DNA of 64,000 nucleotides from DATGKG01 sp963851325 (lineage in GTDB: Bacteria; Desulfobacterota; Binatia; Binatales; Binataceae). The DNA lies in NCBI GenBank assembly GCA_963851325.1, contig CAWKOR010000001.1, positions 2,852,001-2,916,000 on the forward strand, in the 5' to 3' direction. Position 1 is the stretch's first letter; the number at the start of each line of letters is the position of its first letter. Under the pieces are notes generated by a model. That model saw nothing but the letters and a program-made list of their open reading frames with translations, searched no databases and had not been told where the DNA came from. The translations under genes were made by a program, and so were the position numbers. Of this stretch, positions 57,198 through 64,000 are shown one piece after another.

Positions 57198-58707
57198 TCG
57201 TGGTCGAGGTGCTTTTGCCGGCGAGCAGGGGCGCGAGCGCGACGCTTCCCCCGTATGATTCGACGAACTTTTGTCCATCGACGGTCTGCCCCCGATAGTC
57301 CTCGCCTTTCACCAGCACATCCGGCTTAACGACGCGCACGATTTTCTCCGCGCGTGGATCATCGAAGATAACGACGTAGTCGACTGGTTCAAATGCCGCG
57401 AGGATTCGTGCCCGCTCCGACGCCGGATGGATCGGGCGATCCTCGCCCTTCAGCATCCGCACGCTGCGATCGCTGTTGAGCCCGACCACCAGCTTGTCGC
57501 CTCGGGAACGCGCGAAATTGAGCATCTGCAAATGTCCCGCGTGAATCAGATCGAAGCATCCATTGGTGAAGACGATGGTCTTGCCGGCGCGACGATCGCG
57601 TGCGAGCGCGGAACGGATTTCCTCATGCGACAGGATCTTGCGCTCAGAGTGTTCGTTCACTGGCGTCATCGCGCGCGAGAGATCATCGCGCGAGATCACG
57701 TCCGTACCGAGCCGCGTCACCTCGAGGCTGGCTGCCAGATTCGCCATCCGCGCTGCCGATGCGAACCCAAGCCCGCCGATCACGAAGAGCCCGAAAGTGC
57801 TGAGCACCACGTCGCCGGCTCCGGTAACGTCGTAAACCTCGCGCGGCGCGGTGGCGATGTAGGTTGGCGCGGCGGCGCGTTCCACCAGGTACATCCCCTC
57901 GCGATCGAGGGTGATGAGACACGCCTCCAGTCCAAGCTGTTTGATTAGAAGCTCTCCGGCCACGCGCCACGCGTCGCGGTCGGTCATCTTGATTCGGGTT
58001 GCAGTCTCGGTCTCGAAACGATTGGGAGTGATCGCGGTCGCGCCACGATAAATCGAAAAATCCTCGGTCACGCGCGGATCTACGATCACCGGAATTTTTC
58101 TTTTGCGCGCACCGTCGATGATCGAGCGCAGCAGATTCGGCGTCAGCAGTCCCTTGTTGATGTCGGAGATCAGCACGCCGTCGACGCGCGGCAGCTCGCG
58201 CTTAACCCTCGCGACAAGCTCGCGCTCGATCGCCGGAGCAAGAGGCAGACTGTCTTCCTCATCGACCCGAAGCAGCTGCTGCGTCGCGCGATTGGCGCTC
58301 TGGACCGAGCCGAGCAGGCGCGCTTTCACGGTGGTGGGCCGGCCCGGATCGGAGAGCATCGCGCGCATGCTGATTCCCAGGCCACCGAAGATTTCACGCA
58401 ACAGATGACCGTCGCGATCGCCGCCCACCACGCTGGCCGCACTGACTTCGGCACCGAGCGCGCGAAGATTGGCCATCACGAAACCTGCGTTGCCGGGCTT
58501 CTCCTCGCGTCGCGTCACCCGCAAAACCGGGATGGGCGCCTCGGGCGAGATCCGCGATACGTCGCCATGCAGGTAGCGATCGAGGATCACTTCGCCGACC
58601 ACCAGCACCCGCACCGGTCCCAGCTCGGGCATCGCGAGACTGCCGGGATGCAGACCTTGATCCGCGCGTCGCGACTGATTCGAGCTGCTGGACCGCTTCT
58701 TTGCCAT
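57163..58707 (-). CDS. hldE: Bifunctional heptose kinase/adenylyltransferase
   Basis: 514-aa enzyme for ADP-heptose synthesis (LPS inner core). The N-terminal PfkB-type kinase is at about residues 30-330 (EKPGNAGFVMANLRALG, DVTGAGDVV with the catalytic Asp). The C-terminal nucleotidyltransferase, about residues 370-510, has FTNGCFDLIHAGH and ILAAFEPVDYVVIF. Full-length fusion. ATG 58707 is preferred to one 13 codons earlier (58746), which would overlap the SDR gene. It follows the SDR gene by 10 bp. Confidence 0.94.
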   Translation of the reverse strand: MAKKRSSSSNQSRRADQGLHPGSLAMPELGPVRVLVVGEVILDRYLHGDVSRISPEAPIPVLRVTRREEKPGNAGFVMANLRALGAEVSAASVVGGDRDGHLLREIFGGLGISMRAMLSDPGRPTTVKARLLGSVQSANRATQQLLRVDEEDSLPLAPAIERELVARVKRELPRVDGVLISDINKGLLTPNLLRSIIDGARKRKIPVIVDPRVTEDFSIYRGATAITPNRFETETATRIKMTDRDAWRVAGELLIKQLGLEACLITLDREGMYLVERAAAPTYIATAPREVYDVTGAGDVVLSTFGLFVIGGLGFASAARMANLAASLEVTRLGTDVISRDDLSRAMTPVNEHSERKILSHEEIRSALARDRRAGKTIVFTNGCFDLIHAGHLQMLNFARSRGDKLVVGLNSDRSVRMLKGEDRPIHPASERARILAAFEPVDYVVIFDDPRAEKIVRVVKPDVLVKGEDYRGQTVDGQKFVESYGGSVALAPLLAGKSTSTTIRKMRAPRNGA

Positions 58708-58717
58708 GGTTGGTCCC

Positions 58718-59482
58718 CTAGCGGATGGCGAAGCCGCCATCAACATAAAGGACTTCGCCGGTCACAAAGTTGGAGGCCTCCGAAGCAAGGAAAATCGCCG
58801 CTCCTGCAAGCTCCTCCGCTTCGCCGAATCTGCCAGCCGGCGTGCGGGTAATGATTTCGTCATAGAATGGCGTGCCCTTCACCCCGATGGTCATGTCGGT
58901 CCAGATCCAGCCTGGGACGATCGCGTTGACCTGCACATTGAAGCGCGCCAGTTCGATCGCCATCGATTTCGTGAGCTGCACCACGCCGCCCTTGGCCGCC
59001 GCATACGACGGCACCGCCCCGGAGCCGAAGCGCGAATACTCGCTGGCGATGTTGATGATCTTGCCGCGCTTGCGTTTGACCATCGATTGCGCGGCGATTT
59101 GCGAGAGCAGAAACACGGAGTTGAGATTGGTCTCGATCACGCGATCCCACGCTTCGGCCTCGAGCTTGAGCGTGCCGCGTTGCACTGAAATGCCGGCATT
59201 GTTCACCAGGATATCGACGGGTCCGAGTTTGGCTTCGACTTCATCCATCGCGGGGTGCAAGGTCGAGCGCTTGGTGACATCGAGGGATATCGCAATGACT
59301 GGGACGTTGTGCGCTTTGATTTCCTCGACGACAGCCTGGCTCTTGTCATTGTTGCGCGCGAGGATCGCGATCGCTGCACCCGCTTGCGCCAGCCCGAGCG
59401 CGAGGCCACGGCCGATTCCGCCATTGCCACCCGTTACGACCGCGACCTTGCCTTGCAGGTCGAAAATTTTCGGACTCGCCAT
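58718..59482 (-). CDS. SDR family oxidoreductase (classical)
   Basis: 254-aa classical short-chain dehydrogenase. NAD(P) motif TGGNGGIGRG, NNAG, catalytic Ser in INIASEYSRFG, and Tyr-x-x-x-Lys in PSYAAAKG. Substrate unknown; the closest class includes 2-deoxy-D-gluconate 3-dehydrogenase and 3-ketoacyl reductases. ATG 59482 has GAGGAGA 3-4 nt upstream; the longer frame to 59656 lacks this. It is upstream of hldE by 10 bp and divergent from the HpaB-like gene. Confidence 0.93.
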   Translation of the reverse strand: MASPKIFDLQGKVAVVTGGNGGIGRGLALGLAQAGAAIAILARNNDKSQAVVEEIKAHNVPVIAISLDVTKRSTLHPAMDEVEAKLGPVDILVNNAGISVQRGTLKLEAEAWDRVIETNLNSVFLLSQIAAQSMVKRKRGKIINIASEYSRFGSGAVPSYAAAKGGVVQLTKSMAIELARFNVQVNAIVPGWIWTDMTIGVKGTPFYDEIITRTPAGRFGEAEELAGAAIFLASEASNFVTGEVLYVDGGFAIR

Positions 59483-59632
59483 TGTCTCCTCGCATTGGTT
59501 CTTAAATGCGCTCACACCGCGCCGCCCCACGATGGACATCGAGCGCGGCGCGCACTTATATTGACGTTCCGCGCTCGGCCAAGTCGAGCCTCGGTAAATC
59601 TCGAAAAGCTCCTCGGGAGGGGATCTATAGCG

Positions 59633-61063
59633 ATGGGACTCAAGACTCCTGAACAATATAAAAGTTCGCTACGAGACGGACGCACGGTTTTCTATCGCGG
59701 CGAAAAGGTGCCCGATGTCAACGCGCATCCGGTGATCGGTCTCGCCGTACGCCACGCGTCACTCGATTACCACATGGCCGAGGATCCGAGGTATCGGGAG
59801 CTGGCGGTGGTAAAGGAGGGCGACGACGAATACAGCCGCTACTACCTGATCCCGCGCAATGCCGACGACCTGCGCAAGCGCAGCGATCTCATCGCGGCGG
59901 CCACGCGCGAGGGCGAGACGCTGGTGGTACTCATCAAGGAGATCGGCACCGACGCCCTCTACGCGCTGACGATGACAGCCGACCGGATGGCGAAGGCAGG
60001 CAAGACCGAATATAAGGACCGCGTCGCGAAGTTTTACAAACATTGCCGCGACAGCGACCTCGCGGTGTGCGTAGCGCAGACCGACGTGAAGGGCGATCGC
60101 TCGCTAGGACCCACTCAGCAGGATCATCCCGATTACTATGTGCGGATCGTCGAGGAGCGGCCCGATGGAATCGTCGTGAGCGGCGCCAAGGTGCATACCT
60201 CGGTCGCGCCCAACAGCCACGAGATCATCGTGCTGCCGACGCGCGCGATGAAGGCGGAAGACAAGGCCTACGCGGTCGCCTTCGCGGTGCCCGTCAACAC
60301 ACCGGGCGTGAAGCTCATCGCGAGCCCTCACGGAGGCAACAGGAACAACGAGTTCGAGCATCCGATCACGGCGCGCCACAAGATGATGGAGACGCTGACG
60401 GTGTTCGACAACGTGTTCGTGCCCAAGGAGCGCGTGTTCCTCCAGGGCGAAATCGATTTCGCGGGGCTGCTTGCGTTGACCTTCGTGCGCTTCCATCGAT
60501 TTACTGCCGTGTCATACAAGCTGCCGCTACTGGAAATGCTGGCGGGTGCGGGATTCGCGGCGGCCGAGGCCAACGGCATTTCGAAGGCGGCGCACGTGCG
60601 CGACAAGCTTACGCATCTGGCCGCGTATCACACCACAGTGCGCGGGCTCATCGAGCATGCGGCCGCGACCTGCACCATCGAGGAAGGCGTCGCGGTGCCG
60701 AACACGCTAATCACCAACGTCGCGAAGTATCACTTCGCGCACAACTACCATCAGGCGGTGCAGATCGTGCAGGACCTCGCCGGAGGCTTGCTGGTCACCG
60801 CGCCGGCCTATGAGGATCTCACCAGCGAAGCGACGCGCGGCTACGTGCAGAAGTACATGGGCGGCGCGAAGGGCTTCGACGCCGAAAAGCGTCTGCGCTT
60901 GCTCAATCTGATCAGCGATTTAACGTCGTCAGACTATGGCGGGTATCAGGAGGTCCTCGCGGTTCATGCGGAGGGCGGCTTCGAAGCCGAAAAGCTTCAG
61001 GCCTACCGCGAGTACGATTTCAAAACCGTATCCGCCTACGCGAAGAGGGTGGCGGGACTTTAG
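59633..61063 (+). CDS. 4-Hydroxyphenylacetate 3-hydroxylase/4-hydroxybutyryl-CoA dehydratase-fold protein
   Basis: 476-aa member of the HpaB/4-BUDH family (acyl-CoA dehydrogenase-like flavin fold). Start ATG 59633 with GGGAGGGG 12 nt upstream. Family segments: LKTPEQYKSSLRDG, VAQTDVKGDRSLGPTQQDHPDYYVRIVEERPDGIVVSGAKVHTSVAPNSHEI, and GVKLIASPHG. In the 4-BUDH the cysteines of the 4Fe-4S cluster lie in a segment before G-x-DAL. Here it is LIKEIGTDALYAL with none, so a dehydratase seems unlikely and a flavin monooxygenase or another activity is possible. No reductase partner (HpaC) is nearby. Confidence 0.85.
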   Translation: MGLKTPEQYKSSLRDGRTVFYRGEKVPDVNAHPVIGLAVRHASLDYHMAEDPRYRELAVVKEGDDEYSRYYLIPRNADDLRKRSDLIAAATREGETLVVLIKEIGTDALYALTMTADRMAKAGKTEYKDRVAKFYKHCRDSDLAVCVAQTDVKGDRSLGPTQQDHPDYYVRIVEERPDGIVVSGAKVHTSVAPNSHEIIVLPTRAMKAEDKAYAVAFAVPVNTPGVKLIASPHGGNRNNEFEHPITARHKMMETLTVFDNVFVPKERVFLQGEIDFAGLLALTFVRFHRFTAVSYKLPLLEMLAGAGFAAAEANGISKAAHVRDKLTHLAAYHTTVRGLIEHAAATCTIEEGVAVPNTLITNVAKYHFAHNYHQAVQIVQDLAGGLLVTAPAYEDLTSEATRGYVQKYMGGAKGFDAEKRLRLLNLISDLTSSDYGGYQEVLAVHAEGGFEAEKLQAYREYDFKTVSAYAKRVAGL

Positions 61064-61314
61064 ATACTAAGCTCCTTCTTCGCTTCTCGAATCAGGGCGG
61101 CGATTTCGCTGCGATTGTTGACCGGCAAACGCACGAACTCGTCGCCCTTCTTCAAGTCCGCGAAAATTCCGGCCGGGTCTTCATGGAAATGGAGAAACCC
61201 CTTCGATCTGTAATAGAAGCAGCCGCAGCTCTTTTCCTTCAACCCTGTAATCGCACGCAACTCCACGAGCACCGGCTCCAACGCATCAAGCGCATTGGGA
61301 CCCGCGTGCTTCAT
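61060..61314 (-). CDS. Small conserved protein of unknown function
   Basis: 84-aa protein. It has two cysteines in SCGCFYYRSKGFLHFHEDPAGIFADLKKG, with FLHFHEDP as the most striking segment. No domain is recognised. Its ATG overlaps the stop of the VOC gene (ATGA), so it is co-expressed with it. It ends with a 4-bp overlap with the HpaB-like gene on the other strand. Confidence 0.7.
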   Translation of the reverse strand: MKHAGPNALDALEPVLVELRAITGLKEKSCGCFYYRSKGFLHFHEDPAGIFADLKKGDEFVRLPVNNRSEIAALIREAKKELSI

Positions 61315-61670
61315 AGCTCGATGATGTAGCCATCGGGATCCGTGAAATAGAGAAATGGCTCGCCCGGCGAGTGCTCGCCGCGGCGCAGGACCTTGCCGCC
61401 GGCGCGCTCGATTTGTTTGGCCGCGTCGTCGAAGTCAGTTCCTTGTTCAACCTTCCATCCGAAATGCGAAACCCCACCGCCGCCGACCGGATCGTCCGCG
61501 CCGGCCGGGCACAACGTAATGAGGTCGTCGGTGCCGGGAGTGGTCAGGAACACTAGAGCGCCGTCACGAAACGCCTCCTGCAGTCCAAACACCTGCTTAT
61601 AAAATTCCAGCGAGCGATTCACGTCGCGGACGTTGAGGTTGATGTGGCGCAGCCCTTTGGTCTTGATCAT
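61311..61670 (-). CDS. VOC (glyoxalase/dioxygenase) family protein
   Basis: 119-aa single-domain VOC protein. The first repeat is KGLRHINLNVRDVNRSLEFYKQVFG (metal His near residue 9), and the last has PFLYFTDPDGYIIEL (metal Glu near the C-terminus). VSHFGWKVEQGTDFD carries another His. Likely a metal-dependent lyase or isomerase; the substrate is unknown. It follows the CoA-transferase gene by 3 bp and overlaps the small conserved gene by 4 bp. Confidence 0.9.
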   Translation of the reverse strand: MIKTKGLRHINLNVRDVNRSLEFYKQVFGLQEAFRDGALVFLTTPGTDDLITLCPAGADDPVGGGGVSHFGWKVEQGTDFDDAAKQIERAGGKVLRRGEHSPGEPFLYFTDPDGYIIEL

Positions 61671-61673
61671 ACC

Positions 61674-62915
61674 TCACTGTCCTGCGGCGGCGCTCTCAGT
61701 CTCCGCGGCGTGAATCAGGACGCCATCGGAGTAGAGCTTCGCGATTTGATCCGATGAGAGTCCGAGCATCTCGCCGAGAACCGCTTCATTGTCGGCGCCC
61801 AACTTCGAGGCTTTGAGATCCGTCTTATCCGGCCACGCGGAAAATTTCACCGGCATACCCGGAATCTCCAACTCGCCCAGGCGCGGGTCCTGGACCTGGC
61901 GCACGGTCTTGCGTCCGCGCAGGTGCGGATGCGCCATCGATTCGGCGAGCTTGTATACCGGCGCGCACGGCACGCGGACCTTGTCGAGCTCCGCGACCGC
62001 GGAGTCGCGGTCCGGAAATGTCGCGAGCCACGTTTCGATGAGGTCCTTAAGCGCAGCGTTGTTTTTCATCCGATCGCGATTGGTGAGGAAGCGCGGATCG
62101 GTCGCCAGCTCCGGCTTGCCCATCGCGCGCCACAAACGCCCGATTTCGTGCTGTTGGATGACGATGAAGACGAAGCCATCTTTGGCCTGGAAGACGCCGC
62201 ATGGCGCACCGGTTGGATGCATGGCGCCGGTGCGCTTCGGGATCCATTTACCCTTGCGCATCGAGATGATCGGCACACTCAATTCGTGCATGTGGAAGTA
62301 CGTATCCAGCAGCGAGGCGTCGATGTACTGGCCCTCGCCGGTACGCTCGCGATGGAGCAGCGCAAAGCCGACCGCCATCGCAGCGGAGACGCCAGTTGAG
62401 ATGTCGCCAATCGCCATCGGCGTCGTCACCGGAGTGCGTTCGGCCTCACCGATTTGATCGGTGACTCCCGCCAGCGATTGACCCAGATAGTCGTAGCCTG
62501 GCTTGCTGCTGAGCGGGCCGGTCTGACCGGCGACCGAGACGGACACCATGATGATGCGAGGATTGATTTTCTTGAGTGCCTCGTAGCCGAAGCCCATCGC
62601 GGCGATCACCCCGGGCGCAAAATTCTCTACAACGACATCAATCTTCGGGATCAACTTGAGGATGAGCTGCTTCGCTTCCGGTTTCTGGAAATCGAGCGCG
62701 AGGCTGCGCTTGGAATGGTTGTGCTGAAAGTAGTACGAACTCATCCCGTCCTTGACCATGCCGAGCAGGCGCACGTGATCGCCTTGCTTCGAACGCTCGA
62801 CCTTAATCACGTCGGCGCCCATTTCGCCGAGGATGCGTGTGCAGGTCGGACCCGCGACAAAATGAGTGAAGTCAAGCACGCGATAGCCTTCCAGCATCCG
62901 CGGGTTTTTTTCCAT
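61674..62915 (-). CDS. CaiB/BaiF family (class III) CoA-transferase
   Basis: 413-aa family III CoA-transferase or racemase. N-terminal LEGYRVLDFTHFVAGPTCTRILGEMGADVIKVE, NHSKRSLALDFQKPEAK, and the catalytic-Asp region PGYDYLGQSLAG are typical. GIGDISTG-type and GEGQYIDASLLD segments are also present. The CoA donor and acceptor are unknown. ATG 62915 has GGAGG 10 nt upstream; the frame further up to 63113 runs inside the NnrU gene and is rejected. Forms a three-gene transcript with the VOC and small genes. Confidence 0.93.
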   Translation of the reverse strand: MEKNPRMLEGYRVLDFTHFVAGPTCTRILGEMGADVIKVERSKQGDHVRLLGMVKDGMSSYYFQHNHSKRSLALDFQKPEAKQLILKLIPKIDVVVENFAPGVIAAMGFGYEALKKINPRIIMVSVSVAGQTGPLSSKPGYDYLGQSLAGVTDQIGEAERTPVTTPMAIGDISTGVSAAMAVGFALLHRERTGEGQYIDASLLDTYFHMHELSVPIISMRKGKWIPKRTGAMHPTGAPCGVFQAKDGFVFIVIQQHEIGRLWRAMGKPELATDPRFLTNRDRMKNNAALKDLIETWLATFPDRDSAVAELDKVRVPCAPVYKLAESMAHPHLRGRKTVRQVQDPRLGELEIPGMPVKFSAWPDKTDLKASKLGADNEAVLGEMLGLSSDQIAKLYSDGVLIHAAETESAAAGQ

Positions 62916-63001
62916 TGGCGGCCGCCCTCCGATTCGATTCCGAAGCTTCCGACACATCCTAGAACTGAACGGGTGAGCTGTCCAAGGCTTCGCACGCTGG
63001 G

Positions 63002-63706
63002 TTACATGCCCATCGGATTGCCGCCGAAGATCGTCGGATGAAGCCACACGACCAGCACCGTCAGCGCGAGGCCGATACCGATCGCCATCCAGGGCGTATC
63101 GGCGGCGGTCCAATGCTGGCGGCCCTGAATCAGCGCGAGGCCGGGCAAGAAGGAAGTGGCGGCCACCAGGCTTTGGTAGGAGGCGCCGAGTTGGACTTCC
63201 TTGCGCGCGTCCTGATGCATCCCGCCGAGAATCGACAGCGCGGGAAAACTGCCGAAAAAGATCACATCGCCGACGAATCCGTTCATGAGCATGTGTGCGA
63301 TGCCAAACGCGCTGAACGCGACGAAGCCGGGATGGCGGCTGATCTTCAGCACGCCGCGCGCCGCACTCGCGGTCTTATCCGCGCCCTGTGCGCCCATCGA
63401 TCCAGGATTCGGGGTCATGAAGCTCGCGACAAAAATGATGAACGCAAACAGCATCAGGAGCCACGCCAGGTAACGAACGACCGGAACGTCGCGCAGGTTC
63501 CAGAGCATCGGGCCGGAATGTTTGTTGTGCGCGAACGCCAGGACCAGCGGAATGAAGGTCGCGAGCGCAACGATCGAGTAGATTCCCGGATAGGCACGCT
63601 CACCGACCATCGCGATAAGCCGCGGTCGCAGCGCGCGCGAGGAAATCACGAGATGCGAAACGAGGAAGAGCATCGCCCATAGCGCAATCGCGACAACCGG
63701 ATCCAT
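63002..63706 (-). CDS. NnrU family membrane protein
   Basis: 234-aa integral membrane protein with about six or seven helices (for example AIALWAMLFLVSHLVISSRAL, YLAWLLMLFAFIIFVASF). The conserved NnrU/mettl7-like segment is ILKISRHPGF(V) followed by FSAFGIAHMLMNG. NnrU relatives are found near denitrification genes and in isoprenylcysteine-methyltransferase-like families, but no nitrogen-oxide gene is nearby. It starts 180 bp from xseA (divergent). Confidence 0.9.
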   Translation of the reverse strand: MDPVVAIALWAMLFLVSHLVISSRALRPRLIAMVGERAYPGIYSIVALATFIPLVLAFAHNKHSGPMLWNLRDVPVVRYLAWLLMLFAFIIFVASFMTPNPGSMGAQGADKTASAARGVLKISRHPGFVAFSAFGIAHMLMNGFVGDVIFFGSFPALSILGGMHQDARKEVQLGASYQSLVAATSFLPGLALIQGRQHWTAADTPWMAIGIGLALTVLVVWLHPTIFGGNPMGM

Positions 63707-63888
63707 AAAGCTTCCTCCTGTTGGTGGAAAGGCGATCCTTATTTTCAGGAATGGATTATTTCAATATTGAACTATATCGATCAAGGCCCGCGATGCTGGC
63801 GTTGCTGAAGCTCCGAAATGCCGCCCTCGCTTCGTCGGCAGCCACAGGACTACCCCTGCGCGATGCTTCGGGGTAGCTTCACATCCAT

Positions 63889-64000
63889 ATGGCGGGGCAG
63901 CTCGATCTGGCGCTCGGTCCGCCGCGCGCGCATACCTCTTCGGCGCTTACGGTCAGCCAACTGGTGCGGCTGGTGCGCGATGCCCTCGATGCGCGCTTCG
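63889..64000 (+). CDS. xseA: Exodeoxyribonuclease VII large subunit, 3' partial
   Basis: Only the first 37 codons are in the window: ATG 63889 gives MAGQLDLALGPPRAHTSSALTVSQLVRLVRDALDARF. The segment ALTVSQLVRLVRDALDARF is the conserved start of the OB-fold domain of XseA, a nuclease for single-stranded DNA. The gene continues past the window. The 180 bp before it (63707-63888) shows no other feature. Confidence 0.75.
   Translation, partial: MAGQLDLALGPPRAHTSSALTVSQLVRLVRDALDARF

Overview
The window is GC-rich, gene-dense chromosomal DNA from a Gram-negative bacterium. The envelope genes lnt, hldE (LPS heptose) and murJ support an outer membrane. A class I (archaeal-type) lysyl-tRNA synthetase, glcDEF, a CaiB/BaiF CoA-transferase, an HpaB/4-BUDH-fold protein and many small toxin-antitoxin genes fit an uncultured soil lineage of the Deltaproteobacteria/Binatota kind. 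The lineage is inference; no rRNA or tRNA gene was found.

Layout. (1) 1-6678: glutamate synthase gltB (5' end outside the window) and gltD, then a GST-like gene. (2) 6661-12550: a leftward operon glcD-glcE-glcF-HCCA isomerase-like gene, divergent from an alanine/serine-glyoxylate aminotransferase; together they would oxidise glycolate to glyoxylate and aminate it to glycine. (3) 12812-14515: a Tat-exported vanadium bromoperoxidase-like protein. (4) 14516-15775: an accessory island with REP palindromes, a 340-bp non-autonomous transposable element sitting inside a REP palindrome, and a mazEF cassette flanked by a 19-bp duplication of the gyrA 3' end. (5) 15776-21006: gyrA and gyrB (gyrB frameshifted). 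(6) 21252-23958: two uncharacterised proteins and a roughly 245-bp tandem array with REP-like palindromes. (7) 23959-33885: alpha/beta hydrolase, a GH-GT2 fusion with an ABC exporter, coaE, a cobS-like gene, two tandem ketopantoate reductase paralogues, and a PrmC/RsmC-like methyltransferase. (8) 33978-40350: a HicB-like gene coupled to prfB (with the programmed +1 frameshift), a decayed hydrolase, and the operon phoH-ybeY-X-lnt, where X is an uncharacterised protein. (9) 40549-50065: MetX-like hydrolase, GFA protein, VapBC, alaS (frameshifted), DUF445, an HtrA-like protease and a GAF-PAS-GAF histidine kinase. (10) 50072-57197: secreted small protein, HPr, DHH phosphoesterase, zinc-ribbon protein, class I lysS and hemW (both frameshifted), orphan Phd antitoxin, murJ. 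(11) 57163-64000: hldE, an SDR, an HpaB-like protein, VOC protein, CoA-transferase, NnrU, and the first 37 codons of xseA.

Two points affect how the window should be read. First, at least five conserved, mostly essential genes (gyrB, phoH, alaS, lysS, hemW) carry single-base frame breaks while both halves stay intact, so residual assembly indels are likely and broken genes should not be called pseudogenes lightly. Second, the most novel structures are in the 14.6-15.8 kb island and in small coupled genes (X in phoH-ybeY-X-lnt; HicB-like with prfB).
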